NCBI GenBank assembly: GCA_014155875.1
Contig: JACEFZ010017697.1
Location: forward strand, 157,501-221,500
Source: Cepaea nemoralis
Lineage: Eukaryota > Mollusca > Gastropoda > Stylommatophora > Helicidae
Direction: 5' to 3'
DNA: 64,000 nt
Translations under genes and position numbers: made by a program
Notes under the pieces: generated by a model
Told to the model about the DNA's origin: nothing
The model's input: only the letters and a program-made list of their open reading frames with translations
Database searches by the model: none
Shown: positions 53,112-63,039 of the stretch, one piece after another
Layout: the number at the start of each line of letters is the position of its first letter
Position numbering within the stretch: position 1 is the first letter of the stretch

Positions 53112-54932
53112 TCCATGGGTCCATTTGTGAAATACAAACGAAACTTTCCACCTTGTGAACCATCGGTTATAATCGTGGTGGTTCATGGTGCGGAGTAGGT
53201 TTGTCTATTTCTTTGCGCCAGTGTTAGCTGGCTTGTCTTGTTGACGGGTCTATGCCTGTGTCGTCAGCTGGGGGTTTCGTTGGCCGGCAAGATGTATCTC
53301 TTTTGGCGGTTTCTTCTGTCAGTGTTGGCTCCTTGTGTGTTTCGCTTGGCTGGGTGCAGTCCTTCAAAGGACTTTTTATTTGGTCTTTTTGCTTCCTGTT
53401 TTGTGAATTGTCCGTAGCAGCTTTTCGATATGTTTATTTTCTTCCTTGCGCCTTTGTTCTCTTTCGGGATTGAGTTTCTGTTGTCTTTCTTGTTCTTCCT
53501 CCGAGGTTAGCCATGGGATCATCTTTCTATTTTCTACATAGAACGGTTTGTCGTGTTCGTCATAGTATATGGCTGGGTATTGAACAGGTATCTGGCGGTG
53601 TCTTGGTTTCTTGTTCTCTCTTTCTTCCCATCGCCTTCTGAATTCCTGGCGCCTGAGTTCCTCTTTTGCACTCTCCTCGAGGAGTTCCTCCGCGGTAAGT
53701 GGTGGTGGGTTCACTGTGTCGTCGTCATGGTACTCCTCTATGTTTTCTTCAGCGGTCTGACGGGACATTGGTTTCCCCTTGCTTTTCTCGGGCGTCGTGG
53801 TTGGGCTGTTGGCTTTGGCTTGCGGTTCAGGCTCGGTTTCTTATTGCTTCTCATCTTGCGGTTTTTCTATGAGTTCTTGTATGGCTTCTGTTGTTTTGCT
53901 TTGCTCTCTATATTTTAGTAGCATCCTTCTCTCCGCCTTGATGTCTTGTAAAATCTCTTCGTTCTTCTTCGTCTCTTAAACCATGGACTCAACTTCTTGT
54001 TTGATCTGCTGCTGGATTTCTTTTATTTCAGCCAGCAGCTTTTCATTTTCCTTGTTCGTTGTCGGTGTTTGTAGCAGCTTGATTTACTTTTTAAGTTCTT
54101 CAATCTGGATTTGAAGTTGATGTCTTTCAGCTGGTGACACACCTGTGGCTGTCTCGCACTTCCATCTGGCTTCATTATATGGTGTCCTCGTGTTAATAGC
54201 GAACTTTAGGACGTCCCTGTGTCGTTGAAGGTACGGACAGCCCATGCACCTTGCCCCATGATTGCCCAGGCAATTGGCGCATTTCCTCTTATTGTTGGGT
54301 GCTCTGAAGTCGGTATCCTGCTTTGCCTGCGGGCACTCCATAAAGGCGTGATGAACGGCGCAATAACGGCATATTTCTGTCTTGCTTCAGCAGATTGTTC
54401 GATTGTGGCCGACCCTCTGGCATCTTGAGCATTGATTGATTCTCGGTATAAACCATTCGGGCTGTTGCATTATCTTGTTGATGGATACCAGGTCTGGTAT
54501 CTCGTTGCCCTCAGTCGTCACCAGCCGCTAGCGTCGTAGGATATTTTTGAATATGTCAGGATCCGCTCCGCCTTTAAGATCTGAATGTTGAGATTTTCTT
54601 CCTGCAGCAGTTTCAGTATTTCTTCATCTGACAGCTCCACTTGAATCCGCTTGATCACCCATTTGACTGTCTTTGAGTCGGTGTTCCCGACTTCTGGTGT
54701 CTTTCTCCTCTCCTCTTCTTCTCTGCTGTCTTGGCTCTTGTTAGTGGTGGGCTGACATCGATCTTTCTCAGTGGTAGCTTCAGTTGATGTTGTTGTAGTT
54801 ACAGGTTCTTGGTTGCAGCTTGCAGGCAAGGTCTCTGCGTTCGTCTTCTTAGAGGACTTGGCGGCTCCCACACTACACATATTGTGGGGCTGCTGTTTCT
54901 TGTTGTTGTTTTTGTGAGACATTTTCCTCCCC
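53112..54932 (-). mobile_element. ORF1-only LINE-derived element, 1821 bp
   Basis: Bounded by the 9-bp duplication GAAATCAGG and sitting exactly inside LINE-C. Read from 54932 it starts GGGGAGGAAA, then the ATG of an ORF1 (54922). It ends at 53112 without an A tail. No EN, RT or RNase H sequence is present. It looks like an I/Jockey-type element reduced to ORF1, either by internal deletion or as a genuine half-LINE. Confidence 0.8.
53376..54922 (-). pseudogene. LINE ORF1 (gag-like, three zinc knuckles), broken
   Basis: The ATG at 54922 follows a 10-nt leader. N-terminal part: basic and polar (SHKNNNKKQQ), then an RRM/PRE_C2HC-like stretch (VKWVIKRIQVELSDEEILKL). A frameshift at about 54525 follows, then knuckles CSRCQRVGHNRTIC, CRYCAVHHAFMEC and CANCLGNHGARCMGC. 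After about 54084 come charged coiled-coil-like residues and a last open stretch, 53768-53376 (EELLEESAKEELRRQEFRRR). The order matches ORF1 proteins of I/Jockey LINEs, which bind element RNA. At least one frameshift, a TGA after the first knuckle and several later stops break it. Confidence 0.82.
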
Positions 54933-54941
54933 GAAATCAGG
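54933..54941. other. Target site duplication, right
   Basis: GAAATCAGG, pairing with 53103-53111. Confidence 0.85.
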
Positions 54942-55215
54942 ACTAAAGCGGGGGTTATAGCTGCCCTAGATTTTATTAGAAAGCAACAAGTCAAATGGTT
55001 TGGCCATGCAAGTAGGTTACCATTCAACATCTTATCACAACAAGCAATGATGTACAGACCAGATGGAAGAGGCGCCCACGTAAACGTTGGACGGAGGGAA
55101 TAGCAGAGTCCATGGGAATATCGATACATGAAGCCCATAACTGGGAACTCTCACGATGTTTATACTTCACCTCGACACCGCAAGGTACAAGAGGAACATG
55201 ATGAGATGAGATGAG
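54942..55215 (+). pseudogene. LINE-C, right part
   Basis: Continues LINE-C in frame: TKAGVIAALDFIRKQQVKWF, GHASRLPFNILSQQAMMYRP and DGRG, then damaged residues and a GATGA-rich end (GAGATGAGATGAGAT). Confidence 0.8.
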
Positions 55216-55219
55216 ATCT

Positions 55220-55640
55220 TTTCCATAGCAGCATGCGCCTGTGTCACCTGGACACTTACTAAACAAGCTGAACAGCGCATACATTCCTTTGAATTTAAAT
55301 GTTTTAGACTTATTCTTAGAATATCTTGGATACAGAAGAAAAGAACAAATCCATCCATACGACAAGAACTGAATATCGAAGAAGGCTGGCTACTAAAGAC
55401 GATTAAATAAAGAACATTGACACATTTTGGCCACCAGAAACGTCTTGCAATGTTGGAGAGAACGACAATGGAGGGGTATATGCTCGGAAAGAGAGAGAAA
55501 GGAAGGCCAAAGGGTGCAGGATGTGGCAGATGATCTACAGATGGGTCTATCGGACGCGGAACATCTTGCTTACGACATAGAATTTTTCCGGACGGTTGTT
55601 AATGTAACGAAATCTGCAGAGGACATGCAGAGGAAAGTAT
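55220..55640 (+). pseudogene. RTE-like LINE C-terminal fragment
   Basis: Decayed frames: FHSFEFKCFRLILRISWIQK type residues, then ATRNVLQCWRERQWRG and RVQDVADDLQMGLSDAEHLA with YDIEFFRTVVNVTKSAED. Similar LINE tails end in this D-R-x-x-F-R-x-x-V-x-x-x-T pattern. It has no catalytic region. Confidence 0.65.
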
Positions 55641-55792
55641 GAACATTTGTCTCACAGATGAAACATCCTAAATACTGGTAGTGATCAAGAACTCAGCTGT
55701 GTAGTGTAATGTCCCCCAGAGGATCAGGGTTCGCGCCCATTCGGACCTTGTATAATTAAACAAACAAATCTGTTCACATGGCGAGATGTTGG

Positions 55793-56112
55793 AACCAAGA
55801 AATGATAACTCAACTGAACCAAAAATGATAACTCAACTGAACCAAGAAGTGATAACTCAGTCGAAAAAGGGAACTATAACTCAACTGAACCAAGAAATGA
55901 TAACTCAACTGAACCAAGAAATGATAACTCAACTGAACCAAGAAGTGATAACTCAACTGAACCAAGAAGTGATAACTCGTCTGAATCAAGAAATGATTAC
56001 TCAACTAAACTAAGAAATGATCACCCCGCTGAACTAAGAAATGCTAACTCAACTGAACTATGAAATGCTGACTCAGGTGAACTAAGAAAGATAACTCATC
56101 TAACCAAGAAAT
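55793..56112. repeat. 24-bp minisatellite
   Basis: About 13 units that read ATGATAACTCAACTGAACCA plus AGAA. The units diverge toward the right end. Confidence 0.93.
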
Positions 56113-56114
56113 GA

Positions 56115-56535
56115 TAACTCGGCTATCTTAGAATCAATTTCATCGAAAAACAGTATGGTATTACTGCAGATAGAATCATTAATAAATGGAAATTAAACAA
56201 GCAGTGGAAACGGATCGCCATTATCTGCACCATTGCGTGTGACAGTGTGATATAATTGGAGGAAATTGGAAACTTAGATTTGGACAGAAGTTGAAGGTTA
56301 ACCGACGAGAATTTGTCGTTCTATGGTGGTGATAAGGCACGGCTACAGGTACGATCAAAGGCTACGGCCGCTTCATTAGCGGCTTCAGGGATTGTTTCAC
56401 CAGTTAGGAGACTGAGACAAGATGAAAGGAGGCCATAAAATTACAATTAATTGCTCGTAGCTGTTGTTATCGTTTTTAGCTGTTCTTCTTGTTATGGCTG
56501 TTGTTGTTTCCGTTGTAGCTGTTCTTCTTCTTTCT
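56115..56535. other. Unassigned intergenic sequence
   Basis: No recognisable gene or repeat. Confidence 0.4.
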
Positions 56536-56539
56536 CTCA

Positions 56540-56558
56540 CACCCCCCCCCCCCCCCCC
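56540..56558. repeat. Poly-C tract
   Basis: A run of about 18 C, shortly before the CTT array. Confidence 0.9.
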
Positions 56559-56697
56559 AACCACCCCATCGTCCTACTTCGTGATCTTCTTCAATTCTTT
56601 TCTTCTTTTCCTCGTCCGTCTCTTGTATATTCTCCTCCTTCACTTGATTTTCTTCATCCTATTCCATTTATTCAATTCATACACCCACCCCTGCCCT

Positions 56698-56820
56698 TCT
56701 TCTTCTTCTTCTTCTTCTTCTTCTTCTTCTTCTTCTTCTTCTTCTTCTTCTTCTTCTTCTTCTTCTTCTTCTTCTTCTTCTTCTTCTTCTTCTTCTTCTT
56801 TTCCTCCTCCTCCTCCTCCT
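56698..56820. repeat. (CTT)n then (CCT)n triplet array
   Basis: About 34 CTT triplets followed by six CCT triplets. Confidence 0.97.
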
Positions 56821-56859
56821 TATTTAAATATTTCTTATTCTTTTATCTTTTAGACTCCT

Positions 56860-58940
56860 AGTGGAGTGTACACCCACTAATACACATGCCAATACATTTA
56901 TAAATCAGTTCATGATAGTTTGGATGTTGTCTAATTCGTTTCCACGGTGTAAACTACTAAACCAATCTCAGACCAACCCCACTTTGTCGCCATTTATGAC
57001 ATGCCCTGGTTGTTACAATGCTACTATTCTTTATTTCCCATTTGGAGAACCGGCAACACAAGAGCAACAGAGGTGGTGTGCTCAATTCCGAAGCAGCTAT
57101 CTTTGCCACACTGAAGATGGACGGAAGGGATATACTGCAGGCAGAAAATGACAGCTCTATCCATGGAGGTACATCTCTTGATGAATCGTTCCTTTACGGC
57201 CGATGGAATGGTGAGGTGAAATGAGTTGGGAACGCCGATGGAATGGTGAGGTGATATGAGTTGGGAACGCCGATGGGAATGGCTCTATCGCTAACAACAG
57301 TTAATATGGCTAAAATGTGTCTGCCGTTATTGTCTGGTTGTGTAGTGATCCCTGCGAAGGACGTATTAATATACTGATTTTGTCTTGTTATTAGCTATCT
57401 TTGTGTAAGAGGAATTCATCTAACTTTATAGTATTGTTATTAACTATCTCTGTGTATTGGGTATTCATCTAACTTTATTGTATTGTTGTTTAGCTGTAGC
57501 AGTATAGATGGGGTTGGTTGCTTTACTGTCACAGTTGATCATTAGGATAGAATCTGGCAAAGACCCGGATGGATGGTCTGCTGACCCCACGGTTCCCTGA
57601 GTTAGGGATTCCAACAATCTTTTCTTCTAATTAATATCTCCTGGTAATTAACGTTCTCTAGAAAACAAAAACAACACCCATGTATAAATAATTACACAAC
57701 TATAATCCTTCAGACAACAATTACCAGTAGAGGACATCTAGAGAAGACGAACAGGAATAGATGCATAGAAACATTATCTGCCACATGCCACCAGTCTAGC
57801 TTTCAGATCAGACTGACCGGAGAAACGACATCATCATCAATAGCGGGCACGCTACTGGAAATTCAAGGACACTGCTGTCAGGGACGCCACCAAAGTGGTG
57901 ACAGTGTCCGTATTACCAACACTGCTCATGGGTATTACTAACAGTAGCCATCTGGTGAAACATGGTATCCATACTATTCATATATATAGCTGTATAGCTC
58001 CGTCTGAACTCTCTAAGCCCCTGTGTAGATCTTTGACATGAATACTGTGGCCATATTGGTAGATCTTAATCGCCGGTTGGTCTCAACAGGTCGGATCCGG
58101 CATGGCATCTCCACAAGCTGTAGATTTAATGGTAGGGTCTATCTGGTTTAACTTCTTTGGAGTGATCCGCCATCCTTGACCAATTTAAAGTTATTCAAAT
58201 GTCAACCAACAAAAGGGAGACTCTGAAATAGATAATCTGATGAAAGTGACCTGCCTCAATCCCCCTCGCATAGAACAATGAACAGGTCAGGCATTCCATA
58301 GATAAACATATCATCAATGGACATTGATTACCAGATCCTGGATGTCGTGGCTGGAAGACTTGAGCAGGGTAGACCAAAAGCTAACTGGAAGTCCAAGTGA
58401 ACAGCACCGTCTTGAAAGAACCTGGTCTTAATTTGTATAGGCCCGGTCGTCAAGGTAGACACTGGACATCCGGAACCCCTGCACACAAGAAACCATTCTT
58501 TCCCACTCACTGCATTCACCCCTTTCTTTTCGTCTTTCAGACTTGACTTTCAAGTCTCCTGGCTGTTAGGACTATAGATATCCATTTGACCTCTTGTAAG
58601 TCCTCAAAACCATAATCTGTTGGGTGTTCTGCCGAAAAGAGGTAACCTTCCCTATAGAAGAACCCCCTTCCGTGTATACACAAGATTCCCCTACCTATAA
58701 GTGTTCATCACCAGGTAGGAGAGAAAGTTTGTTGGTTGATACATGTGTCTTTTCCCCATGGAGAAAGTGAGTGGTATATATGAACCCATTCATTAACCCA
58801 GCACTGAAGGGGTTACAGTAAATTGCATGACTCCTCTGCTCCCTAGGGAGCCATGTTGGAATAGTTATACAGTAGTCATGATCCTTTTCATTATCCCTTC
58901 CCTTAAGAAGTTTATGTAGAATGAAAGGTTCAACTGCTCA
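56860..58940. other. Intergenic sequence with two short duplications
   Basis: No gene is seen. About 40 bp holding GATGGAATGGTGAGGTGA is duplicated at 57198-57280, and about 57 bp holding TTCATCTAACTTTATAGTAT is duplicated at 57390-57490. The remaining sequence is unassigned. Confidence 0.5.
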
Positions 58941-58941
58941 C

Positions 58942-58954
58942 AATGGAGCGTTAT
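58942..58954. other. Target site duplication, left
   Basis: AATGGAGCGTTAT, repeated at 63020-63032. Confidence 0.88.
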
Positions 58955-58972
58955 ATTGATTGATTGATTGAT

Positions 58973-60418
58973 TTAGGAATCGACATCACAGCATTCGGGG
59001 CATTCCCATAAGTGCTCCGTCCCCATCCTTAGCAGCCAGCGAAGAGTTCCAACACTAATAGTACCAGTAGCAATATGATTATAAGTCCGTCTCGCCTTTC
59101 CTTTGAGCGTTGAGCGTCGGCCAGATCCCTTCGTCACTCCTCGTTGTCTCATTCTTGCCAGACCATGGTAATCCATTTGCTCCTCCGAAGTGTGCACGTG
59201 CTCCCACAAGGCCGCAACCACGTCTGCCTTGTCATGTATCAATACTCCACCAAGTTCTGCAGAGCCAGCCAATCTGTCCGCCTGTTCATTTCCCAGCACA
59301 CCGGCATGCCCCGGAGAAAAGATCCAGGCGATGATTGTCACCCGTGACCTCCGAAGCGAAGCAAGCCACTCCGCACGAAGTCTGCCCGTCCTCACCCTCG
59401 TCAGCATGCTTTCTGAGTCAGTTACAATCACGATGTGTGTGTGTGTCGTATTCTCCATCCAGCGGAGAGCTGCAGTGACTGCCTCCATTTCCATTCTTAA
59501 GCTGGATGTTGTGGTATCATATGCCAGGCTCTCCTGCCCCAAACATCGACCATTAGCTTTGGCTATGAACCCCCAGCCACTTCTCTCACCTCTTGACACC
59601 GAACCATCTGTGTAGATAATCACATCACTCGAGTGAGCATTGTCCTGAATTAGTTGCTGGATTTCCACTTCCGTGGCCCCTGCTGGCCACTCCCTGCACT
59701 CCCGGCTTAATGTGATTATAACTCTGCACAAGTCTGACTGCTCCGCTGGCACTCTGACCCACTCCTCTCCACGCCTAATGTTCTCCAGGGGGCACACCTG
59801 TCTGATCGTATCCTCCGCCTGAGCCATCCATGATTTCCCTCTTATCAGTCGCTGACCCTTAACTGCGTCCAGCGCCTCATGCAGTGGGTGGTCTGTGTCT
59901 GCAGCTACTCTGAGGTATGCCTTCGCCTGCATCACCTTGAGCCTACCAGCAACAGTCGGCAGACCAAGGATGTAACGCATACACACTACTGGGGTGTCTC
60001 TAGTGCATCCCAGAATGACCCGCATAGCTTCGTTCTGTATGCGCTCTAACTTCACCAGCTGACTCTCTGAGACAGTGAGCAGACCTAATCCATAATCAAT
60101 TACTGAGAGGATCAAGTGCTGGTATAGTGTGAAAAGCATTCTCTGCTCTATGTCCATTGCAGCCATAGTTTTAAGTGCATTGAGTCCCTTTTGAGTTCTT
60201 GTCACGACCGTCTCCACATGGTCCTTGAAGGATAGGCTCCTGTCAAATGTGATCCCCAGATACTTCAGTTTGTTCTCTCTGCTGACATTTCTACCATCTA
60301 TCGCGAGGCTTGGGACATCAGCTCTTACAATCCTGTTGTCCAGAGAGCACCACAAAACAGCCGCCTTTTCCGGGTGGATGACAGCACTCATTTCTGTGCA
60401 CCAGTCAATCACTTTCAT
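58973..60418 (-). pseudogene. LINE-B ORF2, part 2: RT end and RNase H
   Basis: 481 open codons. Residues 1-50 finish the RT palm (KVIDWCTEMSAVIHPEKAAV). Thumb-like sequence with IQNEAMRVILGCTRDTPVVC follows. RNase H has DVIIYTDGSVSRG (first Asp), RMEMEAVTAALRW (Glu), IVIVTDSESML (Asp) and GHAGVLGNEQADRLA (last His/Asp region). All catalytic residues are present. It ends HLWECPECCDVDS, a truncated zinc-knuckle-like tail, before the stop. RNase H would degrade the RNA strand of the cDNA hybrid. This segment overlaps part 1 by 14 nt in another frame. Confidence 0.9.
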
Positions 60419-61838
60419 CTACTGTCGCCTGTAACTCCTGGGCTGTTTGCTCCCTATCTCTCCCCTGCCTATATGCAAGAATATCATCTGCAAATGTTAG
60501 TATTCTTCCAACCCCTGGTGCTTCTAGGTTTGCAATCTTGCTCGTATACACATTAAAGAGCACCGGTGAGACTGCAGATCCCTGTGGCAGTCCCGGGGTT
60601 AACATATGTGGCTCTGAGGTCCATGCGCCCAGACGGAGAGCAACCCGACGAGAGTGCAGGACGGCTGCTATCCAGTTCACCAACCAGGGATTGACCCCCT
60701 TCTCCATCAGTGCGGTCATCAAAATATCATATCGAACTCTATTGTACGCATCCTCGAGATCAAGCGCTACCGCCATCGTTTCCTGTCTACTCTGGAACCC
60801 CTCATAAACATCAAAGGCAAAAGTGGCTGCATTAGACCAGGTATCTTTTCCTGGCCTGTAGCTCCCCAGGCCTCTTGGAAGAAGCTTCCCCCTTTCCAAA
60901 AAATCCTGCAGCTTAACAGCGACTATCTTCTCTAAAACCTTCCCAAATGTATTTTGAAGGGTGATGATCCTAAAGCCGCTAAGCTTTGACTGATCCTTGA
61001 ATGGTTTTGGGAGAGGGATGAGATAGCTGTGCACCCAATCCTGCGGTACTGATGCTGTCCTAATGCTCTGGTTAAAGCAGTCGGTCATCTCCTCCAGGTC
61101 TGCTTCGCTCAAACCCTTCATGTGGCCATACCTGACCCCATCGGGCCCTGGTGCCGTGTCTTTTGCCTTTTTCAAAATGTGTTTAACATCTTCCACCCGT
61201 ATGATGTCTTCATACTGCATATTCTTCGTGGTGCCAGATAGCTCCTCTCTAACTGCATCCCTGGTGTCCGCATCATTATGATTGGTCTGCTCTAAAAATC
61301 TCTGGAGAAACGCCTCCCCTTTCTCTTTGTCTGTTGTCACGCGCACACCATCATCTCTATAGATTGTTCCCACTGTCATCGGCTGATCTTTTCTCTGCAT
61401 TTGCCTGTGCAGTTTCCAGAATTTTTGCAGTGTTTTATCACCTCCAATCTCCTTCATGAAACATTCCCATTTTGCCTTTTTGGCCTCTGCAGCACAGCGC
61501 TTGAAAACCTCCACCTTGTCTTTCTTGACATTTTCCTCTGTGTCCACTTCCTCTCGTGAGCTTCGAAGTGTCTGTCGCACTTTCTTTAGCTGCTTCACTG
61601 CAGCTCTCTTTGCTTTCCAAGCATGGTCTACTTCTGGGGTCCACCATGGGGGCTGCAAAAAGGGAGTTTTAACAGTCCTGTTGCATGCCCCTTTTCTGAG
61701 GCGTCCAAGAAGGCAATCGGTCCTCTCATACCGGAAGGTCTTGCGCGCTCTCCCAGCTTTAACTTTCTTGGGTTTAGAGATCAGGACTGAGCATGGCATG
61801 TGATCACTCCCATGGTCATTAAAAACATTCCACTTCAC
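60405..61838 (-). pseudogene. LINE-B ORF2, part 1: linker and reverse transcriptase core
   Basis: 477 open codons. After a charged linker (QPPWWTPEVDHAWKAKRAAV) come the RT motifs in order: APGPDGVRYGHMKG, YLIPLPKPFKDQSKLSGFRI, YRPGKDTWSNAATFAFDVYE, AVALDLEDAYNRVRYDIL (first Asp), TPGLPQGSAVSPVLFNVYTS and RILTFADDILAY (catalytic FADD). The frame ends 12 codons later by a one-base shift and continues in part 2. Length and order match the RT of I-type LINEs. Confidence 0.92.
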
Positions 61839-62450
61839 ATCAAGGACTGGTGACTGGGAGACAAGTCAATAGCTGTGTCTGCATCGCCAGGCCTCATTGC
61901 CATTCTAGTCGGCCTACCATCATTTATGCAGACCACATCGGAGTCCACCATGGCATCTGCAAGGGCAATTCCCTGTCGGTTTTCTCCACTACTGTCCCAA
62001 TCTCTGTTCCTTGCATTGAAGTCTCCACATATGAGTAGCCTATCACCTGGTAATTCCTCCAGTTCCTTAAGCCAATCCTAGTGTTCCTTTCTGACAAAAC
62101 AGTCCACTGTGGCATATACATTTATGATGTTCCAACTTAAGCCACCAATCTCCATTTGTATACCCTGGACCTCTCTTGCACTGTGATTCCACTGGCTCAA
62201 GTCGATTACCACATGCTTCACTCCTTCCTTCACCAGCAGACCTTGTCCATGTCTCTTCTGCCCAGTAGGGTTTATTTAACTGGCGTACCAAGGGCAATGG
62301 TATTTGTCCGTATTTAGCTCCTGGAGCATGAGGACGTCAAAATCATACATTAGTCTCTCCAATACAGGACCTCTCTGTCTGGCACTGCGACAATTCCAGT
62401 ATCCCAGTCTTACATAGTTGAAACCTAGTCTCTCCACTTTTCGTCTTGTT
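61800..62450 (-). pseudogene. LINE-B endonuclease domain (APE-like), broken
   Basis: From about 62450 the minus strand reads LGYWNCRSARQRGPVLERLM and YDFDVLMLQEL (WN and QE motifs), then a stop, KHVVIDLSQWNHSAREVQGI, IINVYA, another stop, LLICGDFNARNRDWDSSGEN (GDFN motif) and a shift near 61860 before NDHGSDHMP (SDH motif). This is the metal-dependent endonuclease that nicks target DNA. Two stops and one frameshift disable it. Confidence 0.85.
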
Positions 62451-63019
62451 CTCCTGGCGTGCCCTCCTATTTCTATGCCGTCGTCTCACACCATTTCCTC
62501 GTCTTCTCCTCCTCACTCTCTCTTCGCTAGCCTCTTAGGGATGTGTCAAGCGCAGAGCACGTGCTCCTTAGCTCCGGCGACGATTCCCATGTTTAAATAA
62601 ATCCATATTCAAAGTTTGGATATTGCAGGAAATAAACGGTCACCCTAGTATTGCCTTCTTGCTAGGGAAGAGGCAGGGGATGTCCCGCAGGAGTCCATAC
62701 GCCTGGTGCCGCCCCGCACGCCTGCCAGACGTCCAACGTTCACGACCAGTTAACCCATGGCCATCCAGTTCCTCAGCACGCTGGTCCACCTTGAACTTGG
62801 GGGTTTATATTTGGAGTTTTCCTTCTCCTAGATGGATTGCTGTCCAAAGCTAACGAGTTCCACCTACCCGGGAGCGTAACCCTGATCGGGGGGCTAAACG
62901 GGTACTCCACCTTGCCCAAGGGTGTCCCGTAGGCTAGCGGAGGGAAGGAGGCGCCTTACTTCTCCTTTGATAGGGGATACCCCCTACCCCGCTACCAGAA
63001 ATTAATAAATGGAGTTAAT
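62451..63019 (-). other. LINE-B 5' leader
   Basis: GC-rich and without a convincing frame. It contains a module TCGTCGCCGGAGCTAAGGAG...CGTGCTCTGCGC (about 62553-62590, inverted) also seen in SINE family A, and starts near GGGGTAGGGGGTATCCCC (62970-62990, inverted). Confidence 0.7.
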
Positions 63020-63032
63020 AATGGAGCGTTAT
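63020..63032. other. Target site duplication, right
   Basis: AATGGAGCGTTAT, pairing with 58942-58954. Confidence 0.88.
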
Positions 63033-63039
63033 CAGGTAA

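Larger units (their letters stand above)
58955..63019 (-). mobile_element. LINE-B, full-length insertion (EN-RT-RNase H), 4065 bp
   Basis: Bounded by the 13-bp duplication AATGGAGCGTTAT. Read from 63019 it has a GC-rich leader of about 580 bp (62440-63019), an apurinic-type endonuclease, reverse transcriptase, RNase H, a cysteine-rich end and an (AATC)n tail of about five units (58955-58976). EN plus RT plus RNase H in one ORF is the I-superclade layout. No ORF1 is present in the leader. Several frameshifts and stops make it inactive. Fragments of the family lie at 11775, 20077, 23450, 37545 and 44643. Confidence 0.88.

Noticed and set aside
56451..56861. Frames rich in Phe or Ser (136 and 129 codons)
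   Set aside because: Products of the CTT and CCT triplet arrays.
60405..60418. Programmed ribosomal frameshift in LINE-B
   Set aside because: The shift falls just after the RT FADD motif, no slippery heptamer is visible, and the same element has other disabling shifts and stops.
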